DNA of 64,000 nt from Odiellus spinosus (GCA_963920705.1 OY987232.1:13145726-13209725), one strand, 5' to 3'. Counted from the first letter of the stretch, positions 55,057 through 63,757 are shown. The notes: generated from the letters alone by a model not told the origin. Numbers and translations: made by a program.

Positions 55057-55128
55057 TGCGATATGGTCTAGTGGCTAGGATATCTGGCTTTCACCGAGAA
55101 GGCCCGGGTTCGATTCCCGGTATCGGAG
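55057..55128 (+). tRNA. tRNA-Glu (UUC)
   Basis: G at 2 and G at 40; same variant pair as 61939. Confidence 0.75.
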
Positions 55129-55196
55129 TAGTTAGTTTTTAGATTAAAAAGTTTGTTGCTCAATATTTTCTTGATTATCATTGGTTAGAGAATATG

Positions 55197-55268
55197 TCCG
55201 ATATGGTCTAGTGGCTAGGATATCTGGCTTTCACCCAGAAGGCCCGGGTTCGATTCACGGTATCGGAG
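55197..55268 (+). tRNA. tRNA-Glu (UUC)
   Basis: A at 61, as at 62498. Confidence 0.85.
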
Positions 55269-55336
55269 TATTTAGTTTTTAGATTAAAAAGTTTGTTGCT
55301 CAATATTTTCTTGATTTTCATTGTTTAGGTCACATA

Positions 55337-55408
55337 TCCGATATGGTCTAGTGGCTAGGATATCTGGCTTTCACCCAGAAGGCCCGGGTTCGATTCCCGG
55401 TTTCGGAG
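55337..55408 (+). tRNA. tRNA-Glu (UUC)
   Basis: T at 66. Confidence 0.85.
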
Positions 55409-55476
55409 TAGTTAGTTTTTAGATTAAAAAGTTTGTTGCTCAATATTTTCTTGATTTTCATTGTTTAGGTCACATA

Positions 55477-55548
55477 TTCGATATGGTCTAGTAGCTAGGA
55501 TATCTGGCTTTCACCGAGAAGGCCCGGGTTCGATTCCCGATATCGGAG
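55477..55548 (+). tRNA. tRNA-Glu (UUC), degenerate
   Basis: T at 2, A at 17, G at 40 and A at 64; last copy before the inserted element. Confidence 0.65.
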
Positions 55549-55934
55549 AAGTTTGTTTTTAGATTAAAAAGTTTGTTGCTCAATATTTTCTTGATTATCA
55601 TTGGTTAGTGCACACATGGACGAATTATAGTATACACAGGGACGAGTGGCAGACACAGATTTCCCTTATAGCGCCGCGTGCGAGTCTTGTTAAATGTCGT
55701 GCCCTGTTTTTACCCCCCCGACCAAATCTAGCCGAGTCTAAACGAAAAAAAAAGGAAACAGAATTATGCGGCTAATGCCATCTTTCCGCCGTGAACTGAA
55801 CTATTTTATTCAATTTAGTTTGAAATTTTCGTCTGCTTATCAGCTAGGATATATTTCTAAACGGTTATTTTAGTCTCTTTTGTTAAAATTTAACGAATTA
55901 TTAGTTGGTTAGTCTTACGTTTTAGAGCTTAATT

Positions 55935-55966
55935 ATGGGGATCAAGCCCTTAAATACTGCTTCAAG
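55935..55966 (+). other. Exon-like segment in the inserted element, plus strand
   Basis: ATG followed by GIKPLNTAS and a donor AAGGTAAGG. It is short and faces the segment at 56037-56136; it may be chance. Confidence 0.25.
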
Positions 55967-56036
55967 GTAAGGTCGATTTTAAGTTTGTTAAAAGTTTTTT
56001 TTTTTTTTTTTTTTTTTTATAAAAGCCAAAACTTAC

Positions 56037-56136
56037 CATCATCTGAATCTCTTAATACACTTTTACTTTTTTTCTTCTCTGGAGAATGTGTAAAATCTCC
56101 AAACAATGTCTCAAACGTTTGAGCACTAAAATTCAT
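56037..56136 (-). CDS. Exon-like segment in the inserted element, minus strand
   Basis: A 100-bp open segment begins MNFSAQTFETLFGDFTHSPE and continues with a Lys/Ser-rich stretch and RDSDDG, ending exactly at a GTAAGT donor. It could be the first exon of the parent transposase gene or a captured host exon. No zinc-binding or DDE motif is present in so short a piece. Confidence 0.4.
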
Positions 56137-56348
56137 CGCCAATTCGCGATAAATCTAAACACGTGCGTAAAGGCCTAACTTTATAAATCTTGTGCTAGTA
56201 TTTTTCCCCGCGTTCCTACCCTCTTTTGACTCGGTTTGTCGTTAGTTCCCAGAAATGCCGCTGGAGCGCACATTTAACAATCGTTAGCCAGAAAATTACT
56301 TCTGCCACTCGTCCCTGTGTATACTATAATTCATCCATGGTGCACATG

Positions 56349-56420
56349 TCCGATATTTTCTAGTGGCTAGGATATCTGGCTGTCACCCAGAAGGCCCGGG
56401 TACGATTCCCGGTATCGGAG
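56349..56420 (+). tRNA. Glu-type tRNA with anticodon GUC (Asp)
   Basis: The loop reads CTGTCAC. T9 and T10 disrupt the A box and A54 the B box, so transcription is doubtful. Confidence 0.7.
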
Positions 56421-56488
56421 CAGTTAGTTTTTAGATTAAAAAGTTTGTTGCTCAATATTTTCTTGATTATCATTGATTTGAGCACATG

Positions 56489-56560
56489 TCCAATATGGTC
56501 TAGTGGCTAGGATATCTGGCTTTCACCCAGAAGGCCCGGGTTCGATTCCCGGTATCGGAG
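56489..56560 (+). tRNA. tRNA-Glu (UUC)
   Basis: A at 4. Confidence 0.85.
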
Positions 56561-56628
56561 TAGTTAGTTTTTAGATTAAAAAGTTTGTTGCTCAATATTT
56601 TCTTGACTTTCATTGTATAGGTCACGTA

Positions 56629-56700
56629 TCCGATATGGTATAGTGGCTAGGATATCTGGCTCTCACCCAGAATGCCCGGGTTCGATTCCCGGTATCGGAG
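56629..56700 (+). tRNA. tRNA-Glu (CUC)
   Basis: A at 12 (A box) and T at 45. Confidence 0.8.
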
Positions 56701-56768
56701 CAGTTAGTTTTTAGATTAAAAAGTTTGTTGCTCAATATTTTCTTGATTTTCATTGTTTAGGTCACATA

Positions 56769-56840
56769 TCCGATATGGTCTAGTGGCTAGGATATCTGGC
56801 TTTCACCCAGAAGGCCCGGGTTCGATTCCCGGTATCGGAG
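56769..56840 (+). tRNA. tRNA-Glu (UUC)
   Basis: Matches consensus. Confidence 0.96.
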
Positions 56841-56908
56841 ATGTTACTTTTTAGTTTAAAAAATTTGTTGCTCAATATTTTCTTGATTATCATTGGTTAG
56901 AACACATG

Positions 56909-56980
56909 TCCGATATGGTCTAGTGGCTAGGATATCTGGCTTTCACCCAGAAGGCCCGGGTTCGATTCCCGGTATCGGAG
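56909..56980 (+). tRNA. tRNA-Glu (UUC)
   Basis: Matches consensus. Confidence 0.96.
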
Positions 56981-57048
56981 TAGTTATTTTTTAGATTAAA
57001 AAGTTTGTTGCTCAATATTTTCTTGATTATCATTGGTTACAGAATATG

Positions 57049-57120
57049 TCCGATATGGTCTAGTGGCTAGGATATCTGGCTCTCACCCAGAAGGCCCGGG
57101 TTCGATTCCCGGTATCGGAG
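57049..57120 (+). tRNA. tRNA-Glu (CUC)
   Basis: Matches consensus. Confidence 0.96.
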
Positions 57121-57188
57121 TAGTTAGTTTTTAGATTAAAAAGTTTGTTGCTAAATATTTTCTTGATTATCATTGGTTAGAGAACATG

Positions 57189-57260
57189 TCCGATATGGTC
57201 TAGTGGCTAAGATATCTGGCTCTCACCCAGAAGGCCCGGGTTCGATTCCCGGTATCGGAG
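57189..57260 (+). tRNA. tRNA-Glu (CUC)
   Basis: A at 22. Confidence 0.85.
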
Positions 57261-57328
57261 CAGTTAGTTTTTAGATTAAAAAGTTTGTTGCTCAATATTT
57301 TCTTGATTTTCATTGTTTAGGTCACATA

Positions 57329-57400
57329 TCCGATATGGTCTAGTGGCTAGGATATCTGGCTTTCACCCAGAGGGCCCGGGTTCGATTCCCGGTATCGGAG
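57329..57400 (+). tRNA. tRNA-Glu (UUC)
   Basis: G at 44. Confidence 0.9.
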
Positions 57401-57468
57401 TAGTTAGTTTTTAGATTAAAAAGTTTGTTGCTCAATATTTTCTTGATTATCATTGGTTAGAGAATATG

Positions 57469-57540
57469 TCCGATATGGTCTAGTGGCTAGGATATCTGGC
57501 TCTCACCCAGAAGGCCCGGGTTCGATTCCCGGTATCGGAG
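57469..57540 (+). tRNA. tRNA-Glu (CUC)
   Basis: Matches consensus. Confidence 0.96.
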
Positions 57541-57608
57541 TAGTTAGTTTTTAGATTAAAAAGTTTGTTGCTCAATATTTTCTTGATTATCATTGGTTAG
57601 AGAACATG

Positions 57609-57680
57609 TCCGATATGGTCTAGTGGCTAGGATATCTGGCTTTCACCCAGAAGGCCCGGGTTCGATTCCCGGTATCGGAG
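57609..57680 (+). tRNA. tRNA-Glu (UUC)
   Basis: Matches consensus. Confidence 0.96.
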
Positions 57681-57748
57681 ATGTTACTTTTTAGATTAAA
57701 AAGTTTGTTGCTCAATATTTTCTTGATTATCATTGGTTAGAGCACATG

Positions 57749-57820
57749 TCCGGTATGGTCTAGTGGCTAGGATATCTGGCTTTCACCCAGAAGGCCCGGG
57801 TTCGATTCCCGGTATCGGAG
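57749..57820 (+). tRNA. tRNA-Glu (UUC)
   Basis: G at 5. Confidence 0.88.
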
Positions 57821-57888
57821 TAGTTAGTTTTTAGATTAAAAAGTTTGTTGCTCAATATTTTCTTGATTATCATTGGTTAGAGAATATG

Positions 57889-57960
57889 TCCGATATGGTC
57901 TAGTGGCTAGGATATCTGGCTCTCACCCAGAGGGCCCGGGTTCGATTCCCGGTATCGGAG
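57889..57960 (+). tRNA. tRNA-Glu (CUC)
   Basis: G at 44. Confidence 0.9.
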
Positions 57961-58028
57961 TAGTTAGTTTTTAGATTAAAAAGTTTGTTGCTAAATATTT
58001 TCTTGATTATCATTGGTTAGAGAACATG

Positions 58029-58100
58029 TCCGATATGGTCTAGTGGCTAGGATATCTGGCTTTCACCCAGAAGGCCCGGGTTCGATTCCCGGTATCGGAG
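58029..58100 (+). tRNA. tRNA-Glu (UUC)
   Basis: Matches consensus. Confidence 0.96.
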
Positions 58101-58168
58101 ATGTTACTTTTTAGATTAAAAAGTTTGTTGCTCAATATTTTCTTGATTATCATTGGTTAGAGCACATG

Positions 58169-58240
58169 TCCGATATGGTCTAGTGGCTAGGATATCTGGC
58201 TCTCACCCAGAAGGCCCGGGTTCGATTCCCGGTATCGGAG
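58169..58240 (+). tRNA. tRNA-Glu (CUC)
   Basis: Matches consensus. Confidence 0.96.
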
Positions 58241-58308
58241 TAGTTAGTTTTTAGATTAAAAAGTTTGTTGCTCAATATTTTCTTGATTTTCATTATTTAG
58301 GTCACATA

Positions 58309-58380
58309 TCCGATATGGTCTAGTGGCTAGGATATCTGGCTTTCACCCAGAAGGCCCGGGTTCGATTCCCGGTATCGGAG
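58309..58380 (+). tRNA. tRNA-Glu (UUC)
   Basis: Matches consensus. Confidence 0.96.
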
Positions 58381-58448
58381 ATGTTACTTTTTAGATTAAA
58401 AAATTTGTTGCTCAATATTTTCTTGATTATCATTGGTTAGAGCACATG

Positions 58449-58520
58449 TCCGATATGGTCTAGTGGCTAGGATATCTGGCTTTTACCCAGAAGGCCCGGG
58501 TTCGATTCCCGGTATCGGAG
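58449..58520 (+). tRNA. Glu-type tRNA with anticodon UUU (Lys)
   Basis: The loop reads CTTTTAC; everything else is consensus, so it should be transcribed and fold normally. Confidence 0.85.
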
Positions 58521-58588
58521 TAGTTAGTTTTTAGATTAAAATGTTTGTTGCTCAATATTTTCTTGATTTTCATTGTATAGGTCACATA

Positions 58589-58660
58589 TCCGTTATGGTC
58601 TAGTGGCTAGGATATCTGGCTTTCACCCAGAAGGCCCGGGTTCGATTCCCGGTATCGGAG
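58589..58660 (+). tRNA. tRNA-Glu (UUC)
   Basis: T at 5. Confidence 0.85.
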
Positions 58661-58728
58661 ATGTTACTTTTTAGATTAAAAAATTTGTTGCTCAATATTA
58701 TCATGATTATCATTGTTTAGGGCACATA

Positions 58729-58800
58729 TCCGATATGGTCTAGTGGCTTGGATATCTGGCTTTCACCCAGAAGGCCCGGGTTCGATTCCCGGTATCGGAG
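58729..58800 (+). tRNA. tRNA-Glu (UUC)
   Basis: T at 21. Confidence 0.88.
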
Positions 58801-58868
58801 TAGTTAGTTTTTAGATTAAAAAGTTTGTTGCTCAATATTTTCTTGATTTTCATTGTTTAGGCCAAATA

Positions 58869-58940
58869 TCCGATATGGTCTAGTGGCTAGGATATCTGGC
58901 TTTCACCCAGAAGGCCCGGGTTCGATTCCCGGTATCGGAG
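58869..58940 (+). tRNA. tRNA-Glu (UUC)
   Basis: Matches consensus. Confidence 0.96.
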
Positions 58941-59008
58941 ATGTTACTTTTTAGATTAAAAAGTTTGTTGCTCAATATTTTCTTGATTATCATTGGTTAG
59001 AGCACATG

Positions 59009-59080
59009 TCCGATATGGTCTAGTGGCTAGGATATCTGGCTCTCACCCAGAAGGCCCGGGTACGATTCCCGGTATCGGAG
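59009..59080 (+). tRNA. tRNA-Glu (CUC)
   Basis: A at 54 in the B box. Confidence 0.85.
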
Positions 59081-59148
59081 CAAATACGTTTTAGATTAAA
59101 AAGTTTGTTGCTCAATATTTTCTTGATTATCATTGGTTAGTCCACATG

Positions 59149-59220
59149 TCCGATATGGTCTAGTGGCTAGGATATCTGGCTTTCACCCAGAAGGCCCGGG
59201 TTCGATTCCCGGTATCGGAG
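59149..59220 (+). tRNA. tRNA-Glu (UUC)
   Basis: Consensus; TTTA downstream where others have T5. Confidence 0.95.
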
Positions 59221-59288
59221 TAGTTAGTTTATAGATTAAAAAGTTTGTTGCTCAATATTTTATTGATTATCATTGTATAGGTCACATA

Positions 59289-59360
59289 TCCGATATGGTC
59301 TAGTGGCTAGGATATCTGGCTTTCACCCAGAAGGCCCGGGTTCGATTCCCGGTATCGGAG
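59289..59360 (+). tRNA. tRNA-Glu (UUC)
   Basis: Matches consensus. Confidence 0.96.
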
Positions 59361-59428
59361 TAGTTGGTTTTTAGATTAAAAAGTTTGTTGCTCAATATTT
59401 TCTTGATTATCATTGGTTAGAGAATATG

Positions 59429-59500
59429 TCCGATATGGTCTAGTGGCTAGGATATCTGGCTCTCACCCAGAAGGCCCGGGTTCGATTCCCGGTATCGATG
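59429..59500 (+). tRNA. tRNA-Glu (CUC)
   Basis: A70 and T71 open the acceptor end. Confidence 0.78.
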
Positions 59501-59568
59501 CAGTTAGTTTTTAGATTAAAAAGTTTGTTGCTCAATATTTTCTTGATTTTCATTGTTTAGGGTACATA

Positions 59569-59640
59569 TCCGATATGGTCTAGTGGCTAGGATATCTGGC
59601 TTTCACCCAGAAGGCCCGGGTTCGATTCCCGGTATCGGAG
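59569..59640 (+). tRNA. tRNA-Glu (UUC)
   Basis: Matches consensus. Confidence 0.96.
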
Positions 59641-59708
59641 ATGTTACTTTTTAGAATAAAAAGTTTGTTGCTCAATATTTTCTTGATTATCATTGGTTAG
59701 AGCACATG

Positions 59709-59780
59709 TCCGATATGGTCTAGTGGCTAGGATATCTGGCTCTCACCCAGAAGGCCCGGGTACGATTCCCGGTATCGGAG
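59709..59780 (+). tRNA. tRNA-Glu (CUC)
   Basis: A at 54. Confidence 0.85.
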
Positions 59781-59848
59781 CAGTTACGTTTTAGATTAAA
59801 AAGTTTGTTGCTCAATATTTTCTTGATTATCATTGGTTAGACCACATG

Positions 59849-59920
59849 TCCGATATGGTCTAGTGGCTAGGATATCTGGCTTTCACCCAGAAGGCCCGGG
59901 TTCGATTCCCGGTATCGGAG
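59849..59920 (+). tRNA. tRNA-Glu (UUC)
   Basis: Matches consensus. Confidence 0.96.
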
Positions 59921-59984
59921 TAGTTAGTTTTTAGATTAAAAAGTTGCTCAATATTTTATTGATTATCATTGGTTTGAGAATATA

Positions 59985-60056
59985 TCCGATATGGTCTAGT
60001 GGCTAGGATATCTGGCTCTTACCCAGAAGGCCCGGGTTCGATTCCCGGTATCGCAG
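59985..60056 (+). tRNA. Glu-type tRNA with anticodon CUU (Lys)
   Basis: The loop reads CTCTTAC. C at 70 breaks one acceptor pair. The preceding spacer is shortened. Confidence 0.78.
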
Positions 60057-60121
60057 CAGTTTGGTTTTAGATTAAAAAGTTTGTTGCTAAATATTTTGAT
60101 TATCATTGGTTAGAGAATATG

Positions 60122-60193
60122 TCCGATATGGTCTACTGGCTAGGATATCTGGCTCTCACCCAGAAGGCCCGGGTTCGATTCCCGGTATCGAAG
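60122..60193 (+). tRNA. tRNA-Glu (CUC)
   Basis: C at 15 and A at 70; spacer variant TTGCTAAATATTTTGATT. Confidence 0.8.
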
Positions 60194-60261
60194 CAGTTAG
60201 GTTTTAGATTAAAAAGTTTGTTGCTCAATATTTTCTTGATTATCATTGGTTAGAGTAAATG

Positions 60262-60333
60262 TCCGATATGGTCTAGGGGCTAGGATATCTGGCTCTCACC
60301 CAGAAGGCCCGGGTTCGATTCCCGGTATCGGAG
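60262..60333 (+). tRNA. tRNA-Glu (CUC)
   Basis: G at 16, as at 61659. Confidence 0.85.
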
Positions 60334-60401
60334 ATGTTACTTTTTAGATTAAAAAGTTTGTTGCTCAATATTTTCTTGATTATCATTGGTTAGAGCACAT
60401 G

Positions 60402-60473
60402 TCCGATATGGTCTAGTGGCTAGGATATCTGGCTCTCACCCAGAAGGCCCGGGTTCGATTCCCGGTATCGGAG
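60402..60473 (+). tRNA. tRNA-Glu (CUC)
   Basis: Matches consensus. Confidence 0.96.
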
Positions 60474-60541
60474 TAGTTAGTTTTTAGATTAAAAAGTTTG
60501 TTGCTCAATATTTTCTTGATTATCATTGGTTAGAGCACATG

Positions 60542-60613
60542 TCCGATATGGTCTAGTGGCTAGGATATCTGGCTCTCACCCAGAAGGCCCGGGTTCGATT
60601 CCCGGTATCGGAG
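60542..60613 (+). tRNA. tRNA-Glu (CUC)
   Basis: Matches consensus. Confidence 0.96.
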
Positions 60614-60681
60614 CAGTTAGGTTTTAGATTAAAAAGTTTGTTGCTCAATATTTTCTTGATTATCATTGGTTAGAGTAAATG

Positions 60682-60753
60682 TTCGATATGGTCTAGTGGC
60701 TAGGATATCTGGCTTTCACCCAGAAGGCCCGGGTTCGATTCCCGGTATCGGAG
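60682..60753 (+). tRNA. tRNA-Glu (UUC)
   Basis: T at 2. Confidence 0.86.
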
Positions 60754-60821
60754 ATGTTACTTTTTAGTTTAAAAAATTTGTTGCTCAATATTTTCTTGAT
60801 TATCATTGGTTAGAGCACATG

Positions 60822-60893
60822 TCCGATATGGTCTAGTGGCTAGGATATCTGGCTCTCACCCAGAAGGCCCGGGTTCGATTCCCGGTATCGGAG
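60822..60893 (+). tRNA. tRNA-Glu (CUC)
   Basis: Matches consensus. Confidence 0.96.
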
Positions 60894-60961
60894 CAGTTAG
60901 TTTTTAGATTAAAAAGTTTGTTGCTCAATATTTTCTTGATTTTCATTGTTTAGGGCACATA

Positions 60962-61033
60962 TCCGATATGGTCTAGTGGCTAGGATATCTGGCTTTCACC
61001 CAGAAGGCCCGGGTTCGATTCCCGGTATGGGAG
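60962..61033 (+). tRNA. tRNA-Glu (UUC)
   Basis: G at 68. Confidence 0.85.
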
Positions 61034-61101
61034 ATGATACTTTTTAGATTAAAAAGTTTGTTGCTCAATATTTTCTTGATTATCATTGGTTAGAGCACAT
61101 G

Positions 61102-61173
61102 TCCGATATGGTCTAGTGGCTAGGATATCTGGCTCTCACCCAGAAGGCCCGGGTACGATTCCCGGTATCGGAG
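61102..61173 (+). tRNA. tRNA-Glu (CUC)
   Basis: A at 54. Confidence 0.85.
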
Positions 61174-61241
61174 CAGTTAGGTTTTAGATTAAAAAGTTTG
61201 TTGCTCAATATTTTCTTGATTATCATTGGTTAGACCACATG

Positions 61242-61313
61242 TCCGATATGGTCTAGTGGCTAGGATATCAGGCTCTCACCCAGAAGGCCCGGGTTCGATT
61301 CCCGGTATCGGAG
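61242..61313 (+). tRNA. tRNA-Glu (CUC)
   Basis: A at 29 breaks an anticodon-stem pair. Confidence 0.83.
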
Positions 61314-61381
61314 TAGTTAGTTTTTAGATTAAAAAGTTTGTTGCTCAATATTTTATTGATTATCATTGGTTTGAGAATATG

Positions 61382-61453
61382 TCCGATATGGTCTAGTGGC
61401 TAGGATATCTGGCTCTCACCCAGAAGGCCCGGGTTCGATTCCCGGTATCGGAG
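61382..61453 (+). tRNA. tRNA-Glu (CUC)
   Basis: Matches consensus. Confidence 0.96.
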
Positions 61454-61518
61454 CAGTTAGGTTTTAGATTAAAAAGTTTGTTGCTAAATATTTTGATTAT
61501 CATTGGTTAGAGAATATG

Positions 61519-61590
61519 TCCGATATGGTCTACTGGCTAGGATATCTGGCTCTCACCCAGAAGGCCGGGGTTCGATTCCCGGTATCGGAG
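61519..61590 (+). tRNA. tRNA-Glu (CUC)
   Basis: C at 15 and G at 49; same spacer variant as 60122. Confidence 0.8.
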
Positions 61591-61658
61591 CAGTTAGGTT
61601 TTAGATTAAAAAGTTTGTTGCTCAATATTTTCTTGATTATCATTGGTTAGAGTAAATG

Positions 61659-61730
61659 TCCGATATGGTCTAGGGGCTAGGATATCTGGCTCTCACCCAG
61701 AAGGCCCGGGAACGATTCCCGGTATCGGAG
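61659..61730 (+). tRNA. tRNA-Glu (CUC)
   Basis: G at 16; A at 53 and 54 spoil the B box. Confidence 0.75.
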
Positions 61731-61798
61731 CAGTTAGGTTTTAGATTAAAAAGTTTGTTGCTCAATATTTTCTTGATTATCATTGGTTATAGCACATG

Positions 61799-61870
61799 TC
61801 CGATATGGTCTAGTGGCTAGGATATCTGGCTTTCACCCAGAAGGCCCGGGTTCGATTCCCGGTATCGGAG
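61799..61870 (+). tRNA. tRNA-Glu (UUC)
   Basis: Matches consensus. Confidence 0.96.
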
Positions 61871-61938
61871 TATTTAGTTTTTAGATTAAAAAGTTTGTTG
61901 CTCAATATTTTCTTGATTTTCATTATGTAGGTCACATA

Positions 61939-62010
61939 TGCGATATGGTCTAGTGGCTAGGATATCTGGCTTTCACCGAGAAGGCCCGGGTTCGATTCCC
62001 GGTATCGGAG
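61939..62010 (+). tRNA. tRNA-Glu (UUC)
   Basis: G at 2 and G at 40. Confidence 0.75.
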
Positions 62011-62078
62011 AAGTTTGTTTTTAGATTAAAAAGTTTGTTGCTCAATATTTTCTTGATTATCATTGGTTAGCGCACATG

Positions 62079-62150
62079 TACGATATTTTCTAGTGGCTAG
62101 GATATCTGGCTTTCACCCAGAAGGCCCGGGTTCGATTCCCGGTATCGGAG
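62079..62150 (+). tRNA. tRNA-Glu (UUC), A box damaged
   Basis: A at 2; T at 9 and 10, as at 56349. Confidence 0.7.
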
Positions 62151-62218
62151 CAGTTAGTTTTTAGATTAAAAAGTTTGTTGCTAAATATTTTCTTGATTAT
62201 CATTGGTTAGATAGCATG

Positions 62219-62290
62219 TCCGATATGGTCTAGTGGCTAGGATATCTGGCTTTCACCCAGAAGGCCCGGGTTCGATTCCCGGTATCGGAG
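62219..62290 (+). tRNA. tRNA-Glu (UUC)
   Basis: Matches consensus. Confidence 0.96.
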
Positions 62291-62358
62291 TAGTTAGTTT
62301 TTAGATTAAAAAGTTTGTTGCTCAATATTTTCTTGATTATCATTGGTTAGAGAATTTG

Positions 62359-62430
62359 TCCGATATGGTCTAGTGGCTAGGATATCTGGCTCTCACCCAG
62401 AAGGCCCGGGTTCGATTCCCGGTATCGGAG
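62359..62430 (+). tRNA. tRNA-Glu (CUC)
   Basis: Matches consensus. Confidence 0.96.
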
Positions 62431-62497
62431 TAGTTAGTTTTTAGATTAAAAAGTTTGTTGCTCAATATTTCTTGATTATCATTAGTTAGAGAATATG

Positions 62498-62569
62498 TCC
62501 GATATGGTCTAGTGGCTAGGATATCTGGCTTTCACCCAGAAGGCCCGGGTTCGATTCACGGTATCGGAG
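62498..62569 (+). tRNA. tRNA-Glu (UUC)
   Basis: A at 61. Confidence 0.85.
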
Positions 62570-62637
62570 TATTTAGTTTTTAGATTAAAAAGTTTGTTGC
62601 TCAATATTTTCTTGATTTTCATTGTTTAGGTCACATA

Positions 62638-62709
62638 TCCGATATGGTCTAGTGGCTAGGATATCTGGCTCTCACCCAGAAGGCCCGGGTTCGATTCCCG
62701 GTATCGGAG
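62638..62709 (+). tRNA. tRNA-Glu (CUC)
   Basis: Matches consensus. Confidence 0.96.
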
Positions 62710-62777
62710 CAGTTAGTTTTTAGATTAAAAAGTTTGTTACTCAATATTTTCTTGATTTTCATTGTTTAGGTCACATA

Positions 62778-62849
62778 TCCGATATGGTCTAGTGGCTAGG
62801 ATATCTGGCTTTCACCCAGAAGGCCCGGGTTCGATTCCCGGTATCGGAG
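62778..62849 (+). tRNA. tRNA-Glu (UUC)
   Basis: Matches consensus. Confidence 0.96.
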
Positions 62850-62917
62850 ATGTTACTTTTTAGATTAAAAAGTTTGTTGCTCAATATTTTCTTGATTATC
62901 ATTGGTTAGAGAATATG

Positions 62918-62989
62918 TCCGATATGGTCTACTGGCTAGGATATCTGGCTCTCACCCAGAAGGCCCGGGTTCGATTCCCGGTATCGGAG
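62918..62989 (+). tRNA. tRNA-Glu (CUC)
   Basis: C at 15. Confidence 0.85.
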
Positions 62990-63057
62990 CAGTTAGGTTT
63001 TAGATTAAAAAGTTTGTTGCTCAATATTTTCCTGATTATCATTGGTTATAGCACATG

Positions 63058-63129
63058 TCCGATATGGTCTAGTGGCTAGGATATCTGGCTTTCACCCAGC
63101 AGGCCCGGGTTCGATTCCCGTTATCGGAG
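63058..63129 (+). tRNA. tRNA-Glu (UUC)
   Basis: C at 43 and T at 64; TTTA downstream. Confidence 0.78.
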
Positions 63130-63197
63130 TAGTTAGTTTATAGATTAAAAAGTTTGTTGCTCAATATTTTCTTGATTTTCATTGTTTAGGTCACATA

Positions 63198-63269
63198 TCC
63201 GATATGGTCTAGTGGCTAGGATATCTGGCTTTCACCCAGAAGGCCCGGGTTCGATTCCCGGTATCGGAG
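63198..63269 (+). tRNA. tRNA-Glu (UUC)
   Basis: Matches consensus. Confidence 0.96.
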
Positions 63270-63337
63270 ATGTTACTTTTTAGATTAAAAAGTTTGTTGC
63301 TCAATATTTTCTTGATTATTATTGTTTAGAGCACATG

Positions 63338-63409
63338 TCCGATATGGTCTAGTGGCTAGGATATCTGGCTTTCATCCAGAAGGCCCGGGTTCGATTCCCG
63401 ACATCGGAG
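63338..63409 (+). tRNA. tRNA-Glu (UUC)
   Basis: T at 38, A at 64, C at 65; TTTA downstream. Confidence 0.75.
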
Positions 63410-63477
63410 TAGTTAGTTTATAGATTAAAAAGTTTGTTGCTCAATATTTTCTTGATTTTCATTGTTTAGGTCACATA

Positions 63478-63549
63478 TGCGATATGGTCTAGTGGCTAGG
63501 ATATCTGGCTCTCACCGAGAAGGCCCGGGTAAGATTCCCGGTATCGGAG
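63478..63549 (+). tRNA. tRNA-Glu (CUC), degenerate
   Basis: G at 2, G at 40; A at 54 and 55 spoil the B box. Confidence 0.65.
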
Positions 63550-63617
63550 AAGTTTGTTTTTAGATTAAAAAGTTTGTTGCTCAATATTTTCTTGATTATC
63601 ATTGGTTAGTGCACATG

Positions 63618-63689
63618 TCCGATATGGTCTAGTGGCTAGGATATCTGGCTCTCACCCAGAAGGCCCGGGTACGATTCCCGGTATCGGAG
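63618..63689 (+). tRNA. tRNA-Glu (CUC)
   Basis: A at 54. Confidence 0.85.
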
Positions 63690-63757
63690 CAGTTAGTTTT
63701 TAGATTAAAAAGTTTGTTGCTCAATATTTTCTTGATTATCATTGGTTACAGAACATG

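Larger units (their letters stand above)
55615..56339. mobile_element. 725-bp non-autonomous DNA transposon inside the tRNA array
   Basis: The inverted ends are about 39 bp with one mismatch, starting CATGGACGAATTATAGTATA and ending in the complement. The exact 7-bp duplication GTGCACA flanks it (55608-55614 and 56340-56346), taken from the short spacer just upstream of a tRNA gene. The interior includes a T28-type run (55996-56018) and two facing exon-like segments. CA...TG ends with 7-bp duplication fit P-superfamily elements such as Galileo and 1360; Dada elements, known to enter multicopy RNA genes with 6-7-bp duplications, are the alternative. Confidence 0.85.
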
